Assembly (NCBI RefSeq): GCF_003480435.1
Contig: NZ_QUJB01000008.1
Location: 62,001-126,000 of the forward strand
From: Clostridium sp. AM30-24
GTDB lineage: Bacteria; Bacillota; Clostridia; Lachnospirales; Lachnospiraceae
Length of the DNA stretch: 64,000 nt
Direction of reading: 5' to 3'
Shown: one piece after another, positions 44,248 through 53,127 of the stretch
How positions within the stretch are numbered: the first letter of the stretch is position 1
Layout: every line of letters begins with the position of its first letter
Position numbers and translations under genes: made by a program
Notes under the pieces: model-generated
Told to the model about the DNA's origin: nothing
What the model saw: only the letters and a program-made list of their open reading frames with translations
The model's database searches: none

Positions 44248-45885
44248 TTATCCCAATAACGCCTTCAAATCCTCCTCCGGTGTCGTCACCGGACCGATTC
44301 CGTAGTTCTCCACGAGGAAATTCAGGATATTCGGGGAGAGGAACGCCGGTAAGGACGGGCCGAGGCGGATATTCCTGATCCCAAGATGCAGGAGTGTCAG
44401 GAGAATACACACTGCCTTCTGCTCATACCAGGAGAGCACGAAGGACAGCGGAAGCTCGTTCACCTCGCACCCAAATGCCTCCGCCAGCGCCATAGCCACC
44501 TTGATGGCACCGTAGGCATCGTTGCACTGGCCCATGTCCATGATCCGCGGGAGACCGCCGATATTTCCAAGGTCCAGATCGTTAAAGCGGAACTTTCCGC
44601 ATGCTAACGTCAGGACAATGCTGTCCGCCGGAGTCTGCTTTACAAAATCCGTATAGTAGTTTCTTCCCGGCTTCGCGCCATCGCAGCCCGCAACGAGGAA
44701 GAAATGTCTGATCGCGCCGGATTTTACCGCGTCGATGACCTGATCAGCCATGGAAAGGATCGTTCCATGTCCGAATCCTGTCATGACCTGAGTTCCGCCG
44801 TTGATTCCCGTAAACTGGCGGTCTTCCTGATATCCGCCGAGTTCCAGCGCCTTCTCGATCACCGGGGTAAAGTCTTTCTCATCATCGATATGAACCATTC
44901 CCGGATATGCTACGACCTCCGTCGTGAACACGCGGTCCGCGTAGGATTTTTTCGGCGGCATCAGGCAGTTTGTGGTAAAGAGGATCGGAGCCGGGATATC
45001 CGCAAATTCCTTCTGCTGATTCTGCCATGCAGTTCCGAAATTGCCCTTTAACTGCGGATACTTTCTGAGCTCCGGGTAAGCGTGGGCCGGCAACATCTCG
45101 CCGTGGGTGTAGATGTTAACGCCTTTTCCCTCTGTCTGCTTTAAGAGAAGCTCCAAGTCCTTGAGGTCATGTCCCGTCACAACGATAAACGGTCCTCTTT
45201 CTACCACAAGCGGTACGCTGACCGGGATCGGAGTCCCGTAAGTTCCCGTGTTTGCTGCGTCCAGCATCGCCATGCAGGTGAGGTTCACCTCGCCGACCTT
45301 CAGGACCGTCGGAAGCAGGCTTTCGACGGTGCCGTCTTTTGCGATCTCCCGGAGTCCCGTTAAGAAGAACTGGTTTACCGTCTCATCAGATGCCCCCAGC
45401 ATCAGCGCATGGTATGCGTACGCCGCCATACCCTTTAATCCGAACAGGATCAGGGATTTTAGGGAGCGGATATCAGGATCCATGTCCCACAGCAGACCGA
45501 GATTATAATCATCCGTATCTTGCACACTTGCTGCCGCACCTGACTCTCCCGCTGCCTTTTCGCGCGGTCCTGCACTTTTCTTCACCGGCGCTGCGAGCAG
45601 CCGCTCCTTCTCCCTGTGCGTCTTCTCAATCTGCGCCAGGATCGCGTCATCATCAAAGCTTACATTCGTAAGTGTCGTAAAAAGCCCCTCGATCACCGTG
45701 CGGTACACTCGATCTCCCGGACATTCCACGCCTTCTGCCGCTCTCGCAAGCCCGATCATCGCACCTACAAGCTGGTCCTGCAGCCTTGCTGTCTCCGCCG
45801 TCTTTCCGCAGACACCCGTGCTCCCGGTACATCCCGCGCAGCCTGCGGTCTGCTCACACTGATAACAGAACATTTTTTGATCCAT
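44248..45885 (-). CDS. hcp: Hydroxylamine reductase (hybrid cluster protein)
   Basis: The 545-residue metalloprotein reduces hydroxylamine and, in other bacteria, nitric oxide, protecting against nitrosative stress. It opens MDQKMFCYQCEQTAGCAGC, with N-terminal cysteines for the cubane cluster. Later cysteines and acids of the hybrid Fe-S-O cluster are seen in LFTTNCLMPP, VAGCDGAKPGR, VLTLACGKFRF and GQCNDAYGAI. The start is placed at the ATG with GGAGG eight nucleotides upstream. A perfect 18-bp Crp/FNR-type palindrome lies upstream of a predicted promoter at the class II position. No adjacent hcr-type reductase is present. Confidence 0.95.
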   Translation of the reverse strand: MDQKMFCYQCEQTAGCAGCTGSTGVCGKTAETARLQDQLVGAMIGLARAAEGVECPGDRVYRTVIEGLFTTLTNVSFDDDAILAQIEKTHREKERLLAAPVKKSAGPREKAAGESGAAASVQDTDDYNLGLLWDMDPDIRSLKSLILFGLKGMAAYAYHALMLGASDETVNQFFLTGLREIAKDGTVESLLPTVLKVGEVNLTCMAMLDAANTGTYGTPIPVSVPLVVERGPFIVVTGHDLKDLELLLKQTEGKGVNIYTHGEMLPAHAYPELRKYPQLKGNFGTAWQNQQKEFADIPAPILFTTNCLMPPKKSYADRVFTTEVVAYPGMVHIDDEKDFTPVIEKALELGGYQEDRQFTGINGGTQVMTGFGHGTILSMADQVIDAVKSGAIRHFFLVAGCDGAKPGRNYYTDFVKQTPADSIVLTLACGKFRFNDLDLGNIGGLPRIMDMGQCNDAYGAIKVAMALAEAFGCEVNELPLSFVLSWYEQKAVCILLTLLHLGIRNIRLGPSLPAFLSPNILNFLVENYGIGPVTTPEEDLKALLG

Positions 45886-46312
45886 TTCATATACCTCCAT
45901 ATTTTTCCCCGACTCTTCCCGCGTGACTCCAGGCAGCCCATACAAGCAGCCAACACTGTCTTCGCAGTTTTGCCGATCTCAGATTATCCTGACACGCCTG
46001 CCGTCCCTGCGGCAGCTATAACCGATAAGTCATCATGTTTCCCTGTCCGGCACCGCCGAACCATGTACGCATTATATCCGCTAAATCAGCTTTCGTATGT
46101 TGTAATTACAACATTTTTAAACAGACCACCTGGAAATAATTTCCACACGTCCACCTCTTACACTTTTCGCAGACCAGAACGGAGCCAGCCGCTTTTTATA
46201 ATTTCCTGTGCGAATCAGAAATTTTCAGAACTTTAAAATCCATAAATTTCGCTTTTCTTTACATCCATAAACGTTTATAATGGAACAAATGCTTTGTGAA
46301 AGGATTCAGATT
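45886..46312. other. Divergent intergenic region between hcp and trkH
   Basis: These 427 bases contain the hcp leader of about 180 nt, its -10 box and palindrome (46071-46114), and toward trkH a TATAAT box at 46276-46281. No gene is evident. Confidence 0.65.
46071..46114 (-). promoter_or_regulatory. hcp promoter with perfect Crp/FNR-type palindrome at -41.5
   Basis: The 18-bp sequence ATGTTGTAATTACAACAT (46097-46114) is its own reverse complement. On minus it is followed by a TATAAT box (46071-46076) and no good -35 box. If transcription starts near 46064, the palindrome centre lies at -41.5, the standard position of a class II activator of the Crp/FNR family such as HcpR. Confidence 0.65.
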
Positions 46313-47650
46313 ATGTTTCGTATTCTTTCCGCTTTCAGGCGGTTAAATTCATTTCAGATCATTGTTTTAGGCTTTGCCTTCGTGATCTTGCTCGGCGCCG
46401 GCATCCTGATGCTGCCGGTATCCTCCGCGGACGGAAGCTGGACTCCATTTGTAAACGCCCTGTTTACCTCCGTCACCTCCGTCTGCGTGACCGGTCTTGT
46501 GGTCTGCGACACCGGAACCTACTGGTCTTCCTTTGGACATGCCGTAATTCTGCTTCTGATCCAGACCGGCGGTCTCGGCGTTGTGACGATCTCGGCTTCC
46601 TTTACGATCCTCTCCGGAAAGAAGATCGGTCTTTCCCAGCGGAGTATCATGGCGGAATCGGTCGCTGCCCCTCAGCTCAGAGGAGTTGTCCGCCTGACCG
46701 GTTTTATTGTAAGAGTCACTCTCGGTATCGAACTGATCGGCGCTCTCCTGATGGCACCTGTATTCTGCCGCGATTTTGGTCTTTTCCGGGGATTCTGGAT
46801 GTCTTTATTCCACTCCGTATCCGCATTCTGCAACGCCGGAATCGATCTGCTTGGTGTCCGGGGAGCATATTCCTCCCTGACATCCTACGCATATGACCCG
46901 CTGATCAATCTCGTGATCATCCTGCTTATCGTGATCGGCGGAATCGGTTTTCTGACCTGGGATGATATTTACAGAAACCGGCACCATATTTCCCGATACC
47001 GGATGCAGAGTAAGGTCATCCTCTCCTACTCGCTGGCACTGATCTTTATCCCGGCTATCCTCTTCTTTTTTCTGGAATTTCAGGATATCCCGGCCGGAAA
47101 ACGGATCCTTGTATCCTTATTCCAGTCGGTGACAACGCGAACTGCCGGTTTTAATACAGCGGATCTTTCCTCCATGCGGGAATCCGGCCAGTTCCTTATG
47201 ATCCTTCTCATGCTGGTCGGAGGAAGTCCGGGATCCACCGCCGGCGGAATCAAGACGACAACTCTGGCCGTTCTGATCTCCTGCGCGACTGCTGTCTTTG
47301 CCAGAAAGGACAGCCCGGAAATGTTTAAACGGCGCATTGTCCCCGATATTGTCGCCACAGCGATCGCGATCCTTTTCATGTATACAAGCCTCGGTATCCT
47401 GTGTGCCATGACGCTCAGCATTCTGGAAAGCCTGCCTCTTATACCGTGCCTGTTTGAGGCGATTTCTGCGCTTGCTACGGTAGGCTTGAGCTTCGGGATC
47501 ACCCCGACACTTTCCGTTCCATCGAAGCTGATCCTGATCGCATTTATGTTCATCGGACGCGTTGGCGGACTCACGATCATCTACGCGACCATGTCCGGGT
47601 ACAAGATTCAGTGCGGAAAATTCCCGCAGGAAAAAATTTCCGTCGGATAA
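46313..47650 (+). CDS. TrkH/KtrB-family potassium uptake channel subunit
   Basis: The 445-residue membrane protein has four repeated membrane-pore-membrane units. The pore segments read SVTSVCVTGLV, SVSAFCNAGID, SVTTRTAGFNT and AISALATVGLSFG, the degenerate selectivity-filter pattern of the TrkH/KtrB/HKT family. It imports potassium (sodium-linked in KtrB members). The chosen start MFRILSAFRRL has AAGGATT upstream. The gating subunit gene follows 20 nt later, making a complete uptake system. Confidence 0.93.
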   Translation: MFRILSAFRRLNSFQIIVLGFAFVILLGAGILMLPVSSADGSWTPFVNALFTSVTSVCVTGLVVCDTGTYWSSFGHAVILLLIQTGGLGVVTISASFTILSGKKIGLSQRSIMAESVAAPQLRGVVRLTGFIVRVTLGIELIGALLMAPVFCRDFGLFRGFWMSLFHSVSAFCNAGIDLLGVRGAYSSLTSYAYDPLINLVIILLIVIGGIGFLTWDDIYRNRHHISRYRMQSKVILSYSLALIFIPAILFFFLEFQDIPAGKRILVSLFQSVTTRTAGFNTADLSSMRESGQFLMILLMLVGGSPGSTAGGIKTTTLAVLISCATAVFARKDSPEMFKRRIVPDIVATAIAILFMYTSLGILCAMTLSILESLPLIPCLFEAISALATVGLSFGITPTLSVPSKLILIAFMFIGRVGGLTIIYATMSGYKIQCGKFPQEKISVG

Positions 47651-47670
47651 ATATATTTAAGGAGAAAATT

Positions 47671-48318
47671 ATGAAATCAATTCTTTTGATCGGCCTCGGC
47701 CGTTTTGGAAAACATGTTGCCATGCATCTTCACAACCTCGGACATCAGGTCATGGCCGTTGACAGTACGGAGGAACGCGTCAACGCAGTCCTTCCCTATG
47801 TGACAGAAGCACAGATCGGTGACAGTACAAACGAGTCCTTCCTTTCCTCTCTGGGAATCCGCAATTTTGATGCCTGCATCGTCGCGATCGGCGATAACTT
47901 CCAGAGTTCCCTTGAAACAACGTCACTCTTAAAGGAGCTCGGCGCAAAGCTCGTTGTCTCCCGCGCTTCCAGTGATGTTCACCAGAAATTTCTTCTGCGG
48001 AACGGTGCCGATCAGGTCGTCTACCCGGAACAGCAGCTTGCGAAATGGACTGCGATCCGCTTCAGCTCCAACCACATTCTTGATTTCGTCAACCTGGAAG
48101 GCGACTACGATATCTATGAGGTTGATCTTCCGGAACGATGGATTGGCATGAGTGTAGGTGAGATCGATATCCGGAAAAAATACGGCATCAACATCATTGC
48201 CGTCCGTCGAAACGGCACCCTGGATTTCTCCGTCAAGCCGGAAACCAGCTTTGAAGAAGGCGATACAATCCTGGTTCTCGGACAGTATCGCGATCTGCAG
48301 AAATGCTTTAAGATTTAA
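47671..48318 (+). CDS. TrkA/KtrA-family potassium channel gating subunit
   Basis: The 215-residue cytosolic protein has an N-terminal RCK Rossmann domain (LLIGLGRFGKHVAMHL, then an aspartate in VMAVDS) and a C-terminal RCK_C domain with RWIGMSVGEIDIRKKYGINIIAVRRNG. It forms a nucleotide-controlled ring under the membrane channel; the C-terminal domain in relatives binds cyclic di-AMP. AAGGAG precedes the ATG. The start used follows that site; upstream in-frame codons overlap the channel gene. Confidence 0.94.
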   Translation: MKSILLIGLGRFGKHVAMHLHNLGHQVMAVDSTEERVNAVLPYVTEAQIGDSTNESFLSSLGIRNFDACIVAIGDNFQSSLETTSLLKELGAKLVVSRASSDVHQKFLLRNGADQVVYPEQQLAKWTAIRFSSNHILDFVNLEGDYDIYEVDLPERWIGMSVGEIDIRKKYGINIIAVRRNGTLDFSVKPETSFEEGDTILVLGQYRDLQKCFKI

Positions 48319-48386
48319 TATCCTGTTTGCTCCAATGCGCGCCTGCGAAACCTGCCGCCGGCAGCTTCTTTCGTATGCATGGCAAC

Positions 48387-48449
48387 ATAAAAAGCCATTT
48401 TATGGATATCTCCTGAATTCCAGGACTTTCCCATAAAATGGCTTTTTAT
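48387..48449. terminator. Bidirectional terminator after trkA
   Basis: ATAAAAAGCCATTTTATGG (48387-48405) and its exact complement at 48431-48449 form a 19-bp stem with a TCCTG/CAGGA inner pair and T-rich flanks, between convergent genes. Confidence 0.88.
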
Positions 48450-48475
48450 TGACATTTTTATTTCACATCTGTTAT

Positions 48476-49426
48476 TTATCTATCCACATATTCCCCATAA
48501 GCGATCAGCGGATCCCCGGCTTTCACGCCAAGACTCACCGTCTGGTACAGAACGATTCCCGGATAGTCTGCCCGATACTCCCGTAAAAGGTTTCCCCAGA
48601 TATCTCTCACTGTTCCCAGAACCTCACCTCCCGCGAACGTATCTCCTGCGGAAAATACCGGATACCACAGTCCATCTGTCTCTGCCTCCAGATACTCCGC
48701 CCTGGTCACATTTTTCTGCTGCACTGTATGAATCTCTTCACCGGAAAGAAGCCCCATGCGGATCATAATATTCTTCACATCCTGCTTATATGCCTGAACT
48801 TCGCTGTCCGTAAATCTTCCGCCGCCTCCGCGCTCCATGAGGATCGCAGGAAGACCTCTTTGGCAGGCGCTGCTATACGCGCCGGTAGTCGCTGTGGAGC
48901 TGGCACGCACTTCCATATCCGCTGCCATTGCCATGTTCTCAGATATTCTGGCAATCTTTTCTCCTGCCGCAACATTATAATAGACAAACGGCATAACCTC
49001 TTCACTGGTATCTCCCGCATGAAGATCTATATAATAGTCCACCTCTGACTGGAGTTTTTCCGTGATCGTCCACGCGATCCGCTCCGACAATGTTCCATCC
49101 TTTTTCCCCGGGAATACCTGATTCAGATTTTTTCCATCCTCAGGCACGAAAAAGCGGACATAATCCCGGAACGCTGAAGGATTTGCCACATGAAGGCAGA
49201 TCACCTTCCCCGCAGTATCCTTGGGATCAAGCTCTCTGGAAAGCTCCGAGAGTGCCTGCACACCAATATATTCCGCGCCATGGACTCCCGCCGATATCAT
49301 CATCGTAGGACCTTTCTTCGCCCCGCAGACAAGTGTAAGCGGAAGTTTCTGTCCACCGCCTTCTACTTCCAGCCACCCTGTCTTCTTTTCTCCTGCTTCT
49401 GCACAGATCGTTCCGATCTCCAGCAT
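48476..49426 (-). CDS. Succinylglutamate desuccinylase/aspartoacylase-family protein
   Basis: The 316-residue protein has the zinc carboxypeptidase-like fold. SAGVHGAEYIG carries His and Glu zinc ligands near residue 50, NPSAFRDYVRFF and DGKNLNQVFPG give substrate-site arginine/asparagine, and YYIDLHAGD carries the third ligand near 135. The catalytic glutamate is in LMERGGGG. The C-terminal barrel-like domain is present. It would remove an acyl group from an amino acid or related amine. The start has AGGAGG. It is the last gene of the nik-type operon, 65 nt after the ATPase gene, so the imported compound may be an acylated ligand. Confidence 0.88.
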   Translation of the reverse strand: MLEIGTICAEAGEKKTGWLEVEGGGQKLPLTLVCGAKKGPTMMISAGVHGAEYIGVQALSELSRELDPKDTAGKVICLHVANPSAFRDYVRFFVPEDGKNLNQVFPGKKDGTLSERIAWTITEKLQSEVDYYIDLHAGDTSEEVMPFVYYNVAAGEKIARISENMAMAADMEVRASSTATTGAYSSACQRGLPAILMERGGGGRFTDSEVQAYKQDVKNIMIRMGLLSGEEIHTVQQKNVTRAEYLEAETDGLWYPVFSAGDTFAGGEVLGTVRDIWGNLLREYRADYPGIVLYQTVSLGVKAGDPLIAYGEYVDR

Positions 49427-49491
49427 ATTTCTGCCACCTCCTGAGCATGTTTTCTGCTGCGCACTATAACTGTTCAATGCCCCCACAGCTA

Positions 49492-50319
49492 CTATGCACT
49501 TTCTTTACTTCCTTTTACGTCCATTTCATCATCGTACTCTTCATCAAACTCAATAATAGAATCCAGCAGCTTTCTCGCATACACATCCGTGGTCTGTGCG
49601 ATCCGGGATACCGGGATATGTTCCGTGATCCGTCCTTTATATAAGAACATGACTTCGTCGCAGAGATAGGTGACTGATGTAAGGTCGTGAGTGATAAACA
49701 CATACGTCAGCCCCAGTTTCTCCTTCAGCTCCTTTAAGAGATCCATCACCTGTACCTGCGTGTGCGCGTCGAGGGATGAGATTGCCTCATCAAACAGGAT
49801 AAACTCAGGCTCACACGCCACGGCACGGGCGATGCAGACACGCTGAAGCTGTCCACCCGAAAGCTCATGCGGAAAACGGTCGAGAAACGTCTCATCCAGG
49901 CCGACCAGCTCCAGAAGTCTGCAGTATTCCGCGCTCCGGTCCGTTTTTTTCCCGCTCTTGCGTTCCTTCACCCGGATTCCTTCTGCCAGAATATCCCGGA
50001 TCCTGAACCGCGGGTTCGCAGATGTCGTATAGTCCTGGAATACGACGCTGAGCATGTTCTGAAGATTCTTCTTTCCATCTCTGGATGCGTACACATTTTT
50101 CCCTTCCAGCAGATATTCCCCGCTGTCCGGCTTTAACAGACCGCAGATCACCCGTCCAAGTGTCGATTTTCCACTCCCGGATTCACCTAAGATTCCAAGG
50201 CAGCTTCCTTTGGGGATCGAGAGTGACACATCAAACAGTACCTGTGTCCTGCTGACACCAAAGATCTTTTCCTGGCGCTCACTGCGAAAGCTGACGCAGA
50301 TATCTCTCATCCGGATCAT
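49492..50319 (-). CDS. nikE: Nickel/oligopeptide-type ABC transporter ATPase (NikE/DppF-type)
   Basis: The 275-residue ATPase has Walker A GESGSGKST near residue 45, the signature LSGGQLQRVCIARA near 155, Walker B FILFDEAISSLD and the switch histidine in VFITHDL. Its N-terminal insert and length fit the second ATPase of nickel/dipeptide importers. It overlaps the preceding ATPase gene by four nucleotides. It powers import of the ligand bound by the NikA-like receptor encoded at the operon head. Confidence 0.88.
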   Translation of the reverse strand: MIRMRDICVSFRSERQEKIFGVSRTQVLFDVSLSIPKGSCLGILGESGSGKSTLGRVICGLLKPDSGEYLLEGKNVYASRDGKKNLQNMLSVVFQDYTTSANPRFRIRDILAEGIRVKERKSGKKTDRSAEYCRLLELVGLDETFLDRFPHELSGGQLQRVCIARAVACEPEFILFDEAISSLDAHTQVQVMDLLKELKEKLGLTYVFITHDLTSVTYLCDEVMFLYKGRITEHIPVSRIAQTTDVYARKLLDSIIEFDEEYDDEMDVKGSKESA

Positions 50320-51149
50320 GCCGCACCTCCATTCTCATGTCCAATGCTTCCCCTGTATTTTTTCATGACTGCCGATCGTTTTTCCACCAGGAGTCTTGTA
50401 TACGGATCGGACGCATGATGCAGGATATGGGAAAAGCTTCCTCTGTCCGCAATCGCCCCACTGTTCATCACCACAAGCTGATCCGCGACCTTTGAGATCG
50501 CACCGAGATCGTGGGTGATAAAGATCATCGCCGTATCATGCTCTTTCTTGATCCGGACAAATTCCTCCAGGATTTCATACTGGGTGATCGAATCGATGGC
50601 AGTTGTCGGTTCATCCGCGATCAGAAGTGCCGGTTTTAATGCCATCGCAATCCCGATCATGATTCTCTGCAGCATGCCGCCGGAGAGCTGATGCGGGTAT
50701 TTCTGAAGCGCCTCCTCCGGATTACGGATCCGCATGCATTCCAGTGTCTCCAGTGACTTCTCGCGAATCTCGTTTGTGTTCCAGTCCGTGTGTGTCGCAA
50801 AGGTCTCCCCGATCTGGCTTCCGATCCGGTAAAGAGGGTCAAAACACGTCATCGGGTTCTGTAAGACGACAGCGATCTCACTTCCACGGATCTTTCTCAT
50901 GGACTCCCCACTTTCCTTTAAGAGATCCTTTTCCCCAAACCAGGCATGACCGGAGACGGAGAAATTCTTATCGAGAAGTCCCAGCATCGCCTTGATGCTC
51001 ATGCTCTTTCCGCTTCCGGATTCTCCGAGGATCCCAAGGCACTCCCCTCGCTGAACCTCAAAGTTTACATGGCGGACAAGCTCTTTTTCCGGTCTGCGCG
51101 GAATTTTTAATGTTACGCACAAGTCTTCTGCCCGTATCACTGTGCTCAT
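50316..51149 (-). CDS. nikD: Nickel/oligopeptide-type ABC transporter ATPase (NikD/DppD-type)
   Basis: The 277-residue ATPase shows Walker A GESGSGKSM near residue 43, signature LSGGMLQRIMIGIAMA, Walker B LLIADEPTTAID and the switch histidine in IFITHDLG. The threonine of Walker A is replaced by methionine-serine spacing usual in this subfamily. It overlaps both neighbours by four nucleotides, giving tight coupling in the order nikB-nikC-nikD-nikE. Confidence 0.88.
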   Translation of the reverse strand: MSTVIRAEDLCVTLKIPRRPEKELVRHVNFEVQRGECLGILGESGSGKSMSIKAMLGLLDKNFSVSGHAWFGEKDLLKESGESMRKIRGSEIAVVLQNPMTCFDPLYRIGSQIGETFATHTDWNTNEIREKSLETLECMRIRNPEEALQKYPHQLSGGMLQRIMIGIAMALKPALLIADEPTTAIDSITQYEILEEFVRIKKEHDTAMIFITHDLGAISKVADQLVVMNSGAIADRGSFSHILHHASDPYTRLLVEKRSAVMKKYRGSIGHENGGAA

Positions 51150-51970
51150 ACATTCACCTCCTTCGGATCAAGAACATCCCGCAGTGCGTCTCCCATCAGG
51201 TTAAAGGCAGATACCAGGATCACGATCGCGACACCAGGAACGATCATCTGGGTGGGGTTGCTTGTGAGGACATTTTTTGCCTCATTTAACATCGCTCCCC
51301 ATTCCGGTGTCGGTGCCTGTACACCGAGTCCCAGGAATGAAAGCGTAGAAATATTGATGATCGCCCAGCCCACATCAAGTGACGCGAGAACCGCAAGATC
51401 CGCCGCAATAGACGGCACCAGATGACGGAACAGGATGAACCTTTCCGGAGTTCCCACGCATCTGGAAAACTGGACGAAATTGCGGTCTCTGTGCTGCATG
51501 ACTCCCGTCCGGATCATTCGTGCATACCAGGCCCATTTAATGAACACATTTGCAAGGATCACATTCTGGACATTGATGCCGAGAAGCGCCACCACCGCGA
51601 ACACCATGATCTGGCTCGGAAAGGAAAGCATGACGTCGACCGTCCGCATGATGATCTCCTCCGGGATCCCGCGGAAATATCCCGCCAAAAGTCCCATAAG
51701 AGCCCCAAGGCCAATGGTTCCAAGCATTGTCAGGACCGCCAGCCCCAGTGTCGGGCGGATCCCATAGATCATTCGCGAAAGAATGCAGCGACCGAGGTTA
51801 TCTGTTCCTAGCGGATATTCAGCCGAAAATCCGGCAAATTTGTTTAGAATGTCCGTCTCATACGGATCATTCGGTGCAATAAACGGCGCGAATATCCCCA
51901 CAAGCGCTGTGAAGAGAACGATCGCCACAGTGAACATTGCAGTCCTGTTATGTAAAAAGCGCTGAAGCAT
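51146..51970 (-). CDS. nikC: Nickel/oligopeptide-type ABC transporter permease (NikC/DppC-type)
   Basis: The 274-residue permease has about six transmembrane helices and the ATPase-contact loop around VGTPERFILFRHLVPSI. The LGTDNLGRCILSRMIYGIRPTLGLA segment and the WGAMLNEAKN segment are family hallmarks of the C-type subunit. It begins at an ATG whose A overlaps the last base of the nikB stop. Confidence 0.89.
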   Translation of the reverse strand: MLQRFLHNRTAMFTVAIVLFTALVGIFAPFIAPNDPYETDILNKFAGFSAEYPLGTDNLGRCILSRMIYGIRPTLGLAVLTMLGTIGLGALMGLLAGYFRGIPEEIIMRTVDVMLSFPSQIMVFAVVALLGINVQNVILANVFIKWAWYARMIRTGVMQHRDRNFVQFSRCVGTPERFILFRHLVPSIAADLAVLASLDVGWAIINISTLSFLGLGVQAPTPEWGAMLNEAKNVLTSNPTQMIVPGVAIVILVSAFNLMGDALRDVLDPKEVNV

Positions 51971-52911
51971 TAATGTTCCTCCCTTCTCATACGCGGGTCT
52001 GACACAGTCTGTAAGATATCAAATAGCAGGTTGAATACGACAAACAGCACTCCGATCAGAAGTACATATGTCTGGATCACCGGATAATCCCGGTTAAAGA
52101 TCGCGCTGATACAGAGTGTTCCAAGTCCCGGCCACGCAAATACATTCTCGACAACGATCGTTCCGGAGATCAGCTGCGGAATACTCATTCCCACCGCGAC
52201 GATACATGTATGCATGGAATTTTTCAAAATATGTTTTATAAGGATCAGCTTCTGGGGAAGTCCCCTGACATTCGCGTAAAGGACATAATCCTGCTTCATA
52301 TTTTCCAGCATGTTATTGCGGATCAGACGGATATACGTTGAAATATAGCTGAGTGATACCGTAAAGGCAGGCAGGATCAGGTGTTTCCATGTCCCGTTTT
52401 CACTTGTCGGAAGCAGGTCCAGCTTGATGGATACAAGCCACATGAGAAGAAGACCCACCCAGTATGCCGGCATCGCCGTGGTCATAAAAACGATAGCTCT
52501 CATGATCTTATCGAACCATCCATCTTTATAGACGGCGCAGAGAAAGCCGATCGGCAGACTTAAAAGAATCACCATCACAAAGGAAACACCCGCCAGCTGG
52601 AGTGTCGCAGGCATGCATCTTGCCAGTTCACCCGCCACAGTTCTTTTCGGATTTACATAACTGATTCCAAAATCTCCCTGCAGGCAATCCGCAAGCCAGG
52701 AAAAATACCGCACAAGATATGGCTTATCAAGTCCTAATTCCGCACGGACTTCCGCGATAGCCTCTTCTGTTATGATCGGCACCTGACGGACACGCAGCGC
52801 TACCTCCGCCGGATCTGACGGGATCAGGTTGATAAATACAAAGCATACAAATGAAATCACGATCAGAAGCGGGATCGCTGAAAGGACTCGCTTAATGACG
52901 TATTGTTTCAT
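51970..52911 (-). CDS. nikB: Nickel/oligopeptide-type ABC transporter permease (NikB/DppB-type)
   Basis: The 313-residue permease has six transmembrane helices. MPATLQLAGVSFVMVILLSLPIG and the C-terminal stretch with ENVFAWPGLGTL and SAIFNRDYPVIQ closely resemble E. coli NikB. AAAGGAG lies 11 nt upstream. It follows nikA after 216 nt that contain two hairpins and a dispersed repeat, which may lower permease expression relative to the receptor. Confidence 0.9.
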   Translation of the reverse strand: MKQYVIKRVLSAIPLLIVISFVCFVFINLIPSDPAEVALRVRQVPIITEEAIAEVRAELGLDKPYLVRYFSWLADCLQGDFGISYVNPKRTVAGELARCMPATLQLAGVSFVMVILLSLPIGFLCAVYKDGWFDKIMRAIVFMTTAMPAYWVGLLLMWLVSIKLDLLPTSENGTWKHLILPAFTVSLSYISTYIRLIRNNMLENMKQDYVLYANVRGLPQKLILIKHILKNSMHTCIVAVGMSIPQLISGTIVVENVFAWPGLGTLCISAIFNRDYPVIQTYVLLIGVLFVVFNLLFDILQTVSDPRMRREEH

Positions 52912-53127
52912 GAAATGAAAATCTCCTTTCCTTTTTTGAACATCAAAAAAACTCCAGATATATGCACAACAAGCCGCCCGGGGGGACGGCCTGTCAGATC
53001 GGGCTTTATCTCAGTCTCCGACTGAGATAAACGCTCCGCGAGGATGCGCAGTGATTCTGTAAAGAATATGTCAGCTTGCGCTGACCAGAATCACGCGCAA
53101 AGTCTCACGGACGTTCGACTTGAATTT
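52912..53127. other. Structured gap between nikA and nikB
   Basis: Within the operon, this 216-base gap holds a repeat element (53025-53125), an 11-bp perfect hairpin TTTATCTCAGT/ACTGAGATAAA (53005-53031) and a GC-rich GCCG/CGGC pairing near 52974-52990. There is no gene. It could attenuate or process the message between receptor and permease. Confidence 0.65.
53025..53125 (+). repeat. 100-bp imperfect-palindrome element, copy B (MITE-like)
   Basis: Nearly identical to 12631-12730, same orientation in the window, though here the surrounding genes run on minus. Both the outer inverted ends and the inner GTGATTCTG/CAGAATCAC stem are conserved. It ends three nucleotides from the nikA stop codon. 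Confidence 0.75.

Noticed and set aside
45616..46236. 206-codon plus-strand open frame across the hcp 5' end and promoter
   Set aside because: It runs over the hcp start, leader and palindrome, has no protein-like pattern and no ribosome site.
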